From Bradyrhizobium sp. 195 (GTDB lineage Bacteria; Pseudomonadota; Alphaproteobacteria; Rhizobiales; Xanthobacteraceae): DNA of 64,000 bases. This document shows positions 56,427 through 64,000 of the stretch, one piece after another. Numbering within the stretch: position 1 is the stretch's first letter; each line of letters opens with the position of its first letter. Location: NCBI RefSeq assembly GCF_023101665.1, contig NZ_CP082161.1:7546501-7610500 (forward strand). Reading direction: 5' to 3'. The notes beneath the pieces were generated by a model, which made no database searches, had not been told where the DNA came from, and was given only the letters and a program-made list of their open reading frames with translations. Made by a program: the position numbers and the translations under genes.

Positions 56427-58220
56427 CTAAACCCCCGCCACCGACGTCCATACCTCCGCAAGCTTGCGCCGCAGCGCCTGCGCGCGGGTCAGCGGCGCGG
56501 GCGTCTCGTCCTCTTCGGGCAGGCGCAGGCCGACGACGCTGACGCGGCCGCCGGAGATCGAGCGCGCGACGAGCACGATCTCGTCCAACGCGATCTCAGC
56601 GCCCTCCTTCGGCGCGCGGTCGAGATGGACGTCGAAATAATCGGCGAGTGTGAGCTTGCTCTCGTCGTCGCTCACCTTCACGCCGTAGATCTCGGCGAGC
56701 TCGGCGAGCGTGTGCTCGCCGGAGACCATGAAGTCGCCGAGCAGATGCGGATCCGGCGCCGAGCTCGGCTGCATGTCGACGAAGAAGCGGTCGAGCGACT
56801 CGGCCTTTTCCGGCGGCGCCAGCAGATAGATGTAATCGCCGGGCGCGATCGGCTCGGCTTCCGTCGGCGTCAGGATGTTCTCGTTGCGGATCACCAGCGT
56901 CGGCTTGGACCAGGACGGGATCAGGCCGCGGCGGAAATACAGGCTTTTTGGCCGCACCGGATAGCCGACCAGCTGCTGCTCGAGCTGGCCGGGCAGATCC
57001 AGCTCGACGCGGCGCGGCCCGCGTTCGGCGCGCGGCAGCGCCACATGCAGCTTGCGCGCGGCCGGCGCCAGGGTCCAGCCCTGCAGCAACAGCGAGATGA
57101 TGACGACGACGAAGGCGACGTCGAAATAGAGATAGGCCTTGGACAGGCCGACCAGCATCGGGATCGAGGCCAGGAAAATCGCGACGGCGCCGCGCAGGCC
57201 GGTCCAGGCGATGAAGATCTTTTCGCGCCAGTTGAAGCGGAACGGCGCCAGGCACGCGAATACCGCGATCGGCCGCGCCACCAGCATCAGCACGAAGGCG
57301 ACCCCGACCGCCGGCAGGACGCTGGCGCCGAGCCGGCTCGGCGACACCAGCAGGCCCAGCAGCACGAACATCACGATTTGCGCCAACCAGGTCGCCGCGT
57401 CGAGAAAGGCCACCACTGAATTGTGCGCGCGGGTCGGCCGGTTGCCGATGATGATGCCGGCGAGATAGACCGCGAGGAAGCCCGAGGCGTGCATGATCTG
57501 CGAGCCGCCGAAGATCACGAGCGCGGCCGTGGTCACGAACGGCGCATGCAGGCCCTGCGGCAACGCCACCTGGTTGAGCGCGATGACGACAAGCCGTCCG
57601 CCGAAGACGCCGACGACGGCGCCCAGCACCGCCTCCTGGATGAATTCCATCGCCACATGGCCTGCGGAGCTCGATCCCAGCGAGATGTATTCGACCAGCA
57701 TCAGGGTAAGGAAGATCGCGAAAGGATCGTTGGTGCCGGATTCGGCCTCCAGCGTCGCACCGACGCGCGGGCGCAGGCGCAGGCCCTGGGTGTGCACCAG
57801 CAGGAACACGGCGGCGGCGTCCGTCGAGGCCACGACGGCGCCGACCAGCAGCGACTCCGTCCAGTTGAGGTCGAGCGCATATTTGGCGAACGGCGCCGTG
57901 ATCAGCGCGGTCAGGAGCACACCGACGGTCGCGAGCACCACGGACGGCGCGAGCACGGTGCGGATGCTGGCAAAGCGCGTCTTCAGGCCGCCGTCGAACA
58001 GGATCAGGGCCAGCGCCACAGAGCCGACCAGATAGGTGGTGCGGACGTCGTCGAACTGGAGCTGGCCAGGGCCGGAATCGCCCGCAAGCATGCCAATCAA
58101 AAGGAAGACGAGCAGCAAGGGTGCGCCGAAGCGCAGCGCAAGCAGGCTGGAGAGGATGCCGGCCATGACGAGGACGGCGCCGAGCAATATGGCGAGGCTA
58201 ACGGAGTCGAGGGAGGCCAT
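56427..58220 (-). CDS. NhaP2/CvrA-type potassium/proton antiporter
   Basis: A 597-residue CPA1-family antiporter. About 12 helices start with DSVSLAILLGAVLVMAGILSSLLALRFGAP, and the ion-binding Asp lies in STDAAAVFLLVH. A cytoplasmic C-terminus follows: an RCK_C-like domain (residues about 400-480, VIRNENILTPTEAEPIAPGDYIYLL) and a CorC/HlyC-like domain. NhaP2-type proteins in other bacteria expel K+ in exchange for H+. The ATG at 58220 follows GGGAGG. Confidence 0.9.
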   Translation of the reverse strand: MASLDSVSLAILLGAVLVMAGILSSLLALRFGAPLLLVFLLIGMLAGDSGPGQLQFDDVRTTYLVGSVALALILFDGGLKTRFASIRTVLAPSVVLATVGVLLTALITAPFAKYALDLNWTESLLVGAVVASTDAAAVFLLVHTQGLRLRPRVGATLEAESGTNDPFAIFLTLMLVEYISLGSSSAGHVAMEFIQEAVLGAVVGVFGGRLVVIALNQVALPQGLHAPFVTTAALVIFGGSQIMHASGFLAVYLAGIIIGNRPTRAHNSVVAFLDAATWLAQIVMFVLLGLLVSPSRLGASVLPAVGVAFVLMLVARPIAVFACLAPFRFNWREKIFIAWTGLRGAVAIFLASIPMLVGLSKAYLYFDVAFVVVIISLLLQGWTLAPAARKLHVALPRAERGPRRVELDLPGQLEQQLVGYPVRPKSLYFRRGLIPSWSKPTLVIRNENILTPTEAEPIAPGDYIYLLAPPEKAESLDRFFVDMQPSSAPDPHLLGDFMVSGEHTLAELAEIYGVKVSDDESKLTLADYFDVHLDRAPKEGAEIALDEIVLVARSISGGRVSVVGLRLPEEDETPAPLTRAQALRRKLAEVWTSVAGV

Positions 58221-58427
58221 CCACCTTCCGGGTACAAATCGCTGGAATTTCATCCTTATCGTCGGCACTCTCCTGCGCCAACCCATTTTCTCCCGCTCGC
58301 GGCAATCTGCCCGTATTTTACGGCCTTAACGTACATCACATGCCGGTGTATCGATGGCCCGGCCGCGCCCTTTGTGGGATTCTGCGGCTCCCTCGAATCA
58401 ATTCCTCCCCGCTTGCCGACGAGACCG

Positions 58428-59744
58428 ATGGACATGGACCTCAAGGACTTCATGGAGTTCGTGCAGACCACCGCGCGCAGCGTCGGGGCGGAGATCTCCT
58501 CGCCCTGGTTCTACCTGCAGTTCGGTCTGATCCTGGCCGCGGCCGGCATCGCCTATGCCGCGGAAGCCGCCGTCCGCAACCGGATCGACATGACCTCGCT
58601 GGCGATGCGCTGGCCGCTGCCGCTCCGGCACTTCGCCCGGGTGATGGTCTCCAGCGCCTCGACGGCGGTGTTCACCCTGTTCGTGATCATCTCCCGCGTG
58701 GTGATGTACCACGCGACCTGGCCGAGCCGCTCCTATCTCCTGATGGTCGCCGCCAAGCTCGGACTGGCTTGGCTCGCAATCCGCCTCGTGACCTCGGTGC
58801 TGCGCAATGCCTTCATCGTCAAGCTGGTGTCGATCACGGCGTGGTTTCTCGCAGCGCTCTCGATCCTCGGCCAGCTCGATACGACAGTCGACCTGCTCGA
58901 TTCCTACGCGATTGTGCTCGGCGGCCTCAGGCTGACCCCACTGCTGGTGCTCAAGGCAGGTGCGCTCCTTCTCATCGCGCTGTGGGCGACCAACATCGCG
59001 AGCAATTTCGCCGAGAGCCGGATCAACGCGACCACCGATCTGACGCCATCGGTGCAGGTGTTGCTGGTCAAGATCATCCGCATCGGGCTGCTTGCCGTCG
59101 CGATCGTGATCGCGCTCGGAGCGGTCGGCATCGATCTTTCGGCGCTCGCGGTGTTCTCCGGCGCGGTCGGCGTCGGCATCGGTATCGGCCTGCAGAAGAT
59201 CGTCGCCAACTTCATCTCGGGCATCATCCTGCTCGCCGACAAGTCGGTGAAGCCCGGCGACCTCGTCACCATCGGCGACAATACCGGTCGCATCAGCGCG
59301 ATGAAGACGCGTTACATTTCCGTCGCCGCCGGCGACGGCCGCGAGTTCCTGGTGCCGAACGAGGATCTGGTGACGCAAAAGGTCGTCAACTGGACCTATA
59401 CCGACAAGAACACGCTGGTGAAGATCGCCTTCGGCACCAATTACGACGCCGATCCCCGCCTGGTCTGCACGCTCGCCGCGGAGACCGCCGCCGCCCATCC
59501 GCGCGCGCAGAAGGGCAAGCCGCCGAGCTGCATCCTGACCGAATTCGCCGAAGCCGGGATGAAATTCTCGCTGACCTTCTGGATCGCCGATCCCGACGGC
59601 ATGGACAAGGTCAAGAGCGACGTGATGCTGGGGCTGTGGGACGCCTTCAAGCACGAGGGCATCCGGGTTCCCTATCCCGTCCGCGAGATCCGCATCCGCG
59701 GCGGCGCGCTGCCGGTGGAAACCACCGTAGAAGTCCCGAATTAG
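58428..59744 (+). CDS. MscS-family mechanosensitive channel
   Basis: A 438-residue membrane protein that opens in response to membrane tension. Several extra N-terminal helices precede the MscS core, whose pore helix is VFSGAVGVGIGIGLQKIVANFISGIILL, followed by the beta domain GDLVTIGDNTGRISAMKTRYISV and EFLVPNEDLVTQKVVNWTY. The C-terminal region includes FHIRIP-like IRVPYPVREIRI. It is divergent from the antiporter; both respond to ionic stress. Confidence 0.93.
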   Translation: MDMDLKDFMEFVQTTARSVGAEISSPWFYLQFGLILAAAGIAYAAEAAVRNRIDMTSLAMRWPLPLRHFARVMVSSASTAVFTLFVIISRVVMYHATWPSRSYLLMVAAKLGLAWLAIRLVTSVLRNAFIVKLVSITAWFLAALSILGQLDTTVDLLDSYAIVLGGLRLTPLLVLKAGALLLIALWATNIASNFAESRINATTDLTPSVQVLLVKIIRIGLLAVAIVIALGAVGIDLSALAVFSGAVGVGIGIGLQKIVANFISGIILLADKSVKPGDLVTIGDNTGRISAMKTRYISVAAGDGREFLVPNEDLVTQKVVNWTYTDKNTLVKIAFGTNYDADPRLVCTLAAETAAAHPRAQKGKPPSCILTEFAEAGMKFSLTFWIADPDGMDKVKSDVMLGLWDAFKHEGIRVPYPVREIRIRGGALPVETTVEVPN

Positions 59745-59931
59745 GCCCGCTTTCGGGCGCAAGAGGCCGGTAAGATTCCTGTTTTGACGCGTTTTCTTCA
59801 CGCGAACCGGTAGCTACTTCGCTCGAAAACGCTCCGCCTTAGCTTGCATGAAGCCCCGCAATCATTAAATTAGGGCCTGAAATCAAGCCTTTCCGCCGAA
59901 ATCGAATTCAGCCCGAAAAGACCTGACACGC

Positions 59932-60750
59932 ATGAGCTACGTCGAAGCCACCGATACCTCGCTGCGCAAAACCGGACAGATCAAGCTGCATGGGCCGGCC
60001 GCCTTTGCCGGCATGCGCAAGGCGGGCGCGCTGGTGGCCAAGTGCCTCGACGAGCTCACCGACATCGTCGGACCGGGCGTGCCGACCTCGCGCATCGACG
60101 AGTTCGTCCGCGACTTCGCGTTCAGCAACAACGCCTATCCGGCGACGCTGATGTATCGCGGCTATCGCTATTCGACCTGCACCTCGCTCAACCACGTGGT
60201 CTGCCACGGCATGCCCGGCGACCGGCCGCTGAAGGAGGGCGACATCGTCAATATCGACGTCACCTTCATCGTTGACGGCTGGTACGGCGATTCCAGCCGG
60301 ATGTATGCGATCGGCCCGATCGCCCGCAAGGCCGAGCGGCTGATCGAGGTGACGTATGAAGCGATGATGCGCGGCATCGCCGCGGTGAAGCCCGGCGCCA
60401 CCACCGGCGACATCGGTCACGCCATCCAGAGTTTCGTCGAGCCGCAGGCCATGAGCGTGGTGCGCGATTTCTGTGGCCATGGCCTCGGGCGCATGTTCCA
60501 CGACGAGCCGAACATCATCCACATCGGCCGCCCCGGCGAAGGCGTGCAGCTCAAGCCCGGCATGTTCTTCACCATCGAGCCGATGATCAATCTGGGCAAG
60601 CCGCACGTGAAGATCCTCTCCGACGGCTGGACCGCCGTGACGCGCGACCGCTCGCTGTCGGCGCAGTTCGAGCACTCCGTCGGCGTGACGGCAACGGGCG
60701 TCGAGATCTTCACGCTGTCGGAGCGGCACGGCGAGAAGCAGATCGGGTGA
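59932..60750 (+). CDS. map: Methionine aminopeptidase, type I
   Basis: Removes the initiator methionine from nascent proteins. The 272 residues have the metal ligands in order: Asp pair in NIDVTFIVDGWYGDSSRMY, His in CGHGLGRMFHDEPN, Glu in FFTIEPMI, and Glu in FEHSVGVT. The N-terminal extension (about 20 residues) is usual. The 187-base gap before it holds nothing recognised. Confidence 0.97.
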   Translation: MSYVEATDTSLRKTGQIKLHGPAAFAGMRKAGALVAKCLDELTDIVGPGVPTSRIDEFVRDFAFSNNAYPATLMYRGYRYSTCTSLNHVVCHGMPGDRPLKEGDIVNIDVTFIVDGWYGDSSRMYAIGPIARKAERLIEVTYEAMMRGIAAVKPGATTGDIGHAIQSFVEPQAMSVVRDFCGHGLGRMFHDEPNIIHIGRPGEGVQLKPGMFFTIEPMINLGKPHVKILSDGWTAVTRDRSLSAQFEHSVGVTATGVEIFTLSERHGEKQIG

Positions 60751-60765
60751 TTGGCGGCGCGTCGG

Positions 60766-61362
60766 CTATCGCCGACGACGGAACGTTGACGGCGCCCTCT
60801 TGTAAGTCGCGGCAAAGGCATCATTGAACCGCCGAACGCTGCCGAAGCCGGCCGCAAACGCAATCTCCGCCAACGTCATGTCGGTCTGGTCGATCAGACG
60901 CTTGGCTTCCTGCACGCGTCGGGTTGCCGCGATCTCGCTGGGGCTCGCGCCGGCGTGGCGCATAAACAGGCGCAGCAGATGACGCGGCCCGACGCCAAGG
61001 GCTTCCGCAAGCTCCGTCATCGACGCCCGATCCAGAAAGCCGTCATGGATGAGGCGCATGCCGCGCGCAACGGTGGTGGCCGTTCCCATCCAGGCGGGAG
61101 AACCCGGCGCTGTTTCAGGCCGGCAACGCAGGCACGGGCGAAAGCCGGCCCGCTCGGCGGCAGCCGCAGTCGCATAGAAGGTCACGTTCTCCGAGCGGGC
61201 GGGACGGACCGGACAGACCGGCCGGCAATAGATACGCGTCGAGCGAACGCCAGAAAAGAACAGGCCGTCGAAGGCGCGAACGCGTGCCAGCCGCGCGCGA
61301 TCGCAGGTCTCCCAATCGAGATGCGGTGGCAGCGTCTGCCGGTGCGTCGAGCCTGTCGCCAT
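60766..61362 (-). CDS. adaA: AdaA-type methylphosphotriester-DNA methyltransferase/activator
   Basis: A 198-residue protein with the Ada zinc domain and an AraC helix-turn-helix, but no O6-methylguanine methyltransferase domain. The four cysteine ligands (C46, C50, C77, C80) have exactly the Ada spacing 4-27-3; one takes the methyl from a damaged backbone phosphotriester, switching the protein to an activator. The AraC part ends with the motif AEIAFAAGFGSVRRFNDAFAATYKRAPSTFR. This layout is that of Bacillus AdaA. No ada C-terminal domain or alkA gene is adjacent; an EamA transporter is divergent. Confidence 0.88.
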   Translation of the reverse strand: MATGSTHRQTLPPHLDWETCDRARLARVRAFDGLFFSGVRSTRIYCRPVCPVRPARSENVTFYATAAAAERAGFRPCLRCRPETAPGSPAWMGTATTVARGMRLIHDGFLDRASMTELAEALGVGPRHLLRLFMRHAGASPSEIAATRRVQEAKRLIDQTDMTLAEIAFAAGFGSVRRFNDAFAATYKRAPSTFRRRR

Positions 61363-61491
61363 GCGATAGCATAGTTACGACACCGCGCGCCGAGTAGCTG
61401 AAATCGGACCTGATCGGGCGATGAGGTCCGAATTCAGCCAGCCTCTCCCGCCGCTCCGGATCATGGTGCCGATGATCCCGGAGCAAATCGC

Positions 61492-62433
61492 ATGAGAACG
61501 CAGGCCCAACCAACGACGTCAGGACAAACCACACTCGTGGTCGAGATCGGTCTTCTGCTGTTGCTCTCGCTGATCTGGGGCAGCTCGTTCACGCTTATCA
61601 AGGTCGCGATCCCGACCATTCCGCCCTTCACGATGGTCGCCGCGCGAGTGACGATCGCGGCCGTTCTCCTGATCCTGGTCGCAGCCACGCAGAGATACGC
61701 CTTGCCCCGCCGAGGATCGGTATGGGCGGCTTTCGTCGTGCAAGGGCTGCTGCAAAGCGCGCTGCCCTTCACTCTGATCAGTTGGGGCGAGGCACATATC
61801 GCGAGCGGGCTTGCCGGCGTGCTCAATGCGACCCCGCCCATGTTCGTGCTGGCGATCGCTGTTATGACCGGGCACGGACGGCAGGCGATCGGCGGCCGGA
61901 AGATCGTCGGTGTTGTGCTCGGCCTTGCGGGCGTAGCCCTGACCATGGGCATCGATGCGCTGTCCGGGATCGGCACGGCGTCGCCACTGGCCCAGATGGC
62001 GGTGCTCGGCGCGAGCCTCTGCTACGCGCTCGCACCAATCTGGGGGCAGCGGTTTTCGGGCCTGCCCGCGATCGTCACCGCAGCAGGGGCGATGAGCTGC
62101 GCTGCGGTGCTGATGCTCCCGACCGCCGCAGCTCTCGAACAGCCGTGGAGGCTGGCACAGCCGCCCGCGCCGGCGATCGCAGCGGTGATCGCGCTCGGGG
62201 TGGTCTGCACAGCCTTGGCGATGGTGATCTATTTCCGCCTGATCCACACGCTCGGCCCGCTCGGCACGACCAGCGGCAGCTATCTGCGTGCGGGCTTCGC
62301 CGTGGCGCTCGGCACCGTATGGCTCGGCGAACGCTTTACCCAGTCCAGTCTTGTCGGAATGCTGCTCATTCTCGCCGGGGTGGTGGCGGTCACGGTGCCG
62401 GGTGCCGCGACGCGCGCGCCGTCCCGCAATTGA
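61492..62433 (+). CDS. EamA/DMT family transporter
   Basis: A 313-residue transporter with ten helices. Signatures: [33 protein letters not shown] at the start and a second half with [18 protein letters not shown]. Substrate unknown. It is divergent from adaA across 130 bases and could be regulated by it; it ends 40 bases before radC. Confidence 0.92.
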   Translation: MRTQAQPTTSGQTTLVVEIGLLLLLSLIWGSSFTLIKVAIPTIPPFTMVAARVTIAAVLLILVAATQRYALPRRGSVWAAFVVQGLLQSALPFTLISWGEAHIASGLAGVLNATPPMFVLAIAVMTGHGRQAIGGRKIVGVVLGLAGVALTMGIDALSGIGTASPLAQMAVLGASLCYALAPIWGQRFSGLPAIVTAAGAMSCAAVLMLPTAAALEQPWRLAQPPAPAIAAVIALGVVCTALAMVIYFRLIHTLGPLGTTSGSYLRAGFAVALGTVWLGERFTQSSLVGMLLILAGVVAVTVPGAATRAPSRN

Positions 62434-62473
62434 CGGTTGCAAAAGCGCAGGTCCCCGGCGATGCTGGCGGCCG

Positions 62474-63100
62474 ATGCCCGCCAAGCCGGACCACGACAAG
62501 AGCAAGCCTGACGACGAGCCGCATTATCTCGGCCATCGCGAGCGCCTGCGCGAGCGCTTCTACAGCGCGGGTGCGGATGCGCTGAGCGATTACGAACTGC
62601 TGGAGATGGCGTTGTTTCCGGCGCTGCCGCGGCGCGACACGAAACCTCTGGCGAAGACGCTGATCAAGACGTTCGGTTCGTTCGCCGAGGTCGTGCATGC
62701 GCCGGTGGCGCGGCTGCGCGAGATCGACGGCATCGGCGAATCCGCGATCAACCAGCTCAAGCTGATCGCCGCGGCGGCGCACCGCGTCGCAAAGGGCGAG
62801 GTCAACAGCCGCAACGCGCTGTCGTCCTGGAACGAGGTGATCGACTATTGCCGCACCAGCATGGCGTTCGCCGACAAGGAGCAGTTTCGCCTGCTGTTCC
62901 TCGACAAGCGCAACCAGCTCATCGCCGACGAGGTGCAGCAGACCGGCACGGTCGACCACACCCCGGTCTATCCCCGCGAGGTGATCAAGCGCGCGCTGGA
63001 ATTATCGGCGACCGCCCTCATCCTGGTGCATAACCATCCCACTACCCCATTTCGATCACGCTGGATCACACTCAATACCGCTGAAATATCAATGAAATAG
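62474..63100 (+). pseudogene. radC: RadC family protein, C-terminus lost at island insertion
   Basis: The N-terminal helix-hairpin-helix part (residues about 80-105, [22 protein letters not shown]) and the first half of the JAMM domain ([36 protein letters not shown]) are normal. The family motif HNHPSGDP-x-PS-x-D breaks after HNHP; 19 unrelated codons follow (TTPFRSRW ...) up to a TAG at 63098. Normal RadC proteins go on for some 40 further residues, including the last metal ligand Asp. So the JAMM active site is destroyed here. The ATG at 62474 (MPAKPDHDK) is the native start. Confidence 0.85.
63030..63045. other. Predicted left attachment junction of a genomic island
   Basis: The radC sequence matches expectation up to the codons for HNHP, about position 63040, and diverges afterwards. 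The stretch 63041-63240 is visibly poorer in GC than both flanks. The second junction should carry a direct repeat of the core, and would be expected to restore or continue the rest of radC, beyond the window. Confidence 0.6.
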
Positions 63101-63240
63101 CCGCTTTTTGTGCATTGCGTACAGGGGGCGACTATGGCAAATTGGGGGTGGTTAGAGGGGTTGAAAACGGCTTTCCGATCCCAGCAAACGATCCCCGTTT
63201 CTCCTCGACCGATCCCAGTTGCGGGACCAGGAGGAACGCC

Positions 63241-64000
63241 ATGCCAAGCCTGACCGACACAGCAATCCGACATGCGCTAAAGCGCGTCGAGATGAGCCAG
63301 AAGCAAGAAAACCTCGCCGACGGCGAAGGGCGCGGCACCGGTCGTCTCGTCCTGGTCCTCAAGCCCATGCCGAAGCGCGTCACGGCCGACTGGATGGCGC
63401 AGCAGTGGCGCGACGGGAAGCGTACCAAGAAGAAGCTCGGCGCCTACCCGTCAATGTCGCTCGCGCAGGCGCGAGAAATCTTCAAGCGCGACTTCGCTGA
63501 CGTGATCCAGAAGGGCCGAAGCATCAAAATCGCGACCGACACGCGCCCTGGCACTGTGGCCGATCTTTTCGAGGGCTATGTCGCTTCGCTCAAGGCTGCG
63601 GACAAACCCTCCTGGAAAGAAACCGAAAAGGGCCTGAACAAGATTGCGGACACGCTCGGGCGCAACCGCCTCGCCCGCGATATCGAGTCAGAGGAAATCA
63701 TCGAACTGATCCGACCGATCTACGAACGCGGCGCCAAGTCGATGGCCGACCATGTGCGGTCGTACATGCACGCGGCCTTTAGCTGGGGCATGAAGTCAGA
63801 CAACGACTATCGGCAGCAATCCGCTCGGCGCTTCCGCATCCCCTTCAATCCGGCGACCGGCATTCCGACCGAACCGAAGGTCAAGGGCACGCGCTGGCTC
63901 GACGAAGACGAGTTCGTCCAGCTCTATCGCTGGCTAGAGTGCCCCGATACGCCTGTCCATCCGCCGTATACCCGTGCGGTCCGAATCCTCATGCTGACCG
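63241..64000 (+). CDS. int: P4-type tyrosine integrase (partial, cut by window end)
   Basis: An integrase of the P4/DUF4102 type. About 253 residues are visible: an N-terminal DUF4102-like domain (LVLVLKPMPKRVTADWMAQQWRDG with KKLGAYPSMSLAQARE), a core-binding domain (TVADLFEGYVASLKAADKPSWKETE ... RSYMHAAFSWGM) and the beginning of the catalytic domain (TRWLDEDEFVQLYRW ... RAVRILMLT). The catalytic Arg-His-Arg-Tyr residues lie beyond the window. AGGAGG precedes the ATG by 7 bases. It points into the island, away from radC. Confidence 0.9.
   Translation, partial: MPSLTDTAIRHALKRVEMSQKQENLADGEGRGTGRLVLVLKPMPKRVTADWMAQQWRDGKRTKKKLGAYPSMSLAQAREIFKRDFADVIQKGRSIKIATDTRPGTVADLFEGYVASLKAADKPSWKETEKGLNKIADTLGRNRLARDIESEEIIELIRPIYERGAKSMADHVRSYMHAAFSWGMKSDNDYRQQSARRFRIPFNPATGIPTEPKVKGTRWLDEDEFVQLYRWLECPDTPVHPPYTRAVRILMLT

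Overview
The window is GC-rich alphaproteobacterial chromosome, most likely Bradyrhizobium or a close relative in the Nitrobacteraceae. This rests on three things: the aa3-oxidase cluster layout coxB-coxA-ctaB-coxF-ctaG-coxC-DUF983-surf1; the chvI-chvG-hprK-EIIA-HPr regulatory block; and a dense set of palindromic intergenic repeats of the kinds common in that genus. No rRNA, tRNA or CRISPR array was seen. Most of the window is core housekeeping sequence. The one clear accessory feature is at the right edge.

Layout. Positions 1-6366 (minus strand) hold the cytochrome aa3 oxidase operon with its heme O and copper assembly factors; the left window edge cuts surf1. Positions 6828-11224 hold an IalB-like secreted protein, TldD, a signal peptidase I, a nucleotidyltransferase whose 3' end was duplicated in tandem, and a secreted PAN-domain protein. 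Positions 11335-14044 hold gshA and a divergent MarR/glutathione S-transferase pair with a perfect palindrome between them. Positions 14175-19604 are a fatty-acid beta-oxidation operon (acyl-CoA dehydrogenase, thiolase, FadJ-type enzyme). Then come an NTF2-like protein divergent from a PadR regulator, and a large PodJ-like polarity protein (21243-24725). Positions 25039-29757 hold a TauE-type exporter with its TIGR02186 partner, a metallo-beta-lactamase-fold hydrolase, an EamA transporter with a divergent LysR regulator, and a small secreted protein.

Positions 29955-43369 combine central carbon metabolism with its regulators: glycogen phosphorylase, a thioesterase, pckA, a secreted TPR-CHAT protease-like protein, a HugZ-type protein, then chvI-chvG-hprK-manX-ptsH, which couples an envelope-sensing two-component system to a regulatory (sugar-transport-free) PTS. 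Positions 43492-50040 hold a GT39-type membrane glycosyltransferase, lepA, and an MFS transporter paired with an acyl-CoA-dehydrogenase-fold protein. Positions 50120-60750 hold a PAS-GGDEF-EAL protein with a degenerate GGDEF site, murein endopeptidase MepA, modABC for molybdate, an NhaP2-type antiporter, an MscS channel and methionine aminopeptidase.

The right edge (60766-64000) has an AdaA-type regulator, an EamA transporter, and a radC gene broken inside its catalytic JAMM motif, followed directly by a lower-GC stretch and a P4-type tyrosine integrase running off the window. This is the left end of a genomic island inserted in radC. Its cargo lies outside the window and is the best place to look for an undescribed system. 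Inside the window, the most unusual single protein is the secreted TPR-CHAT protein between pckA and chvI.
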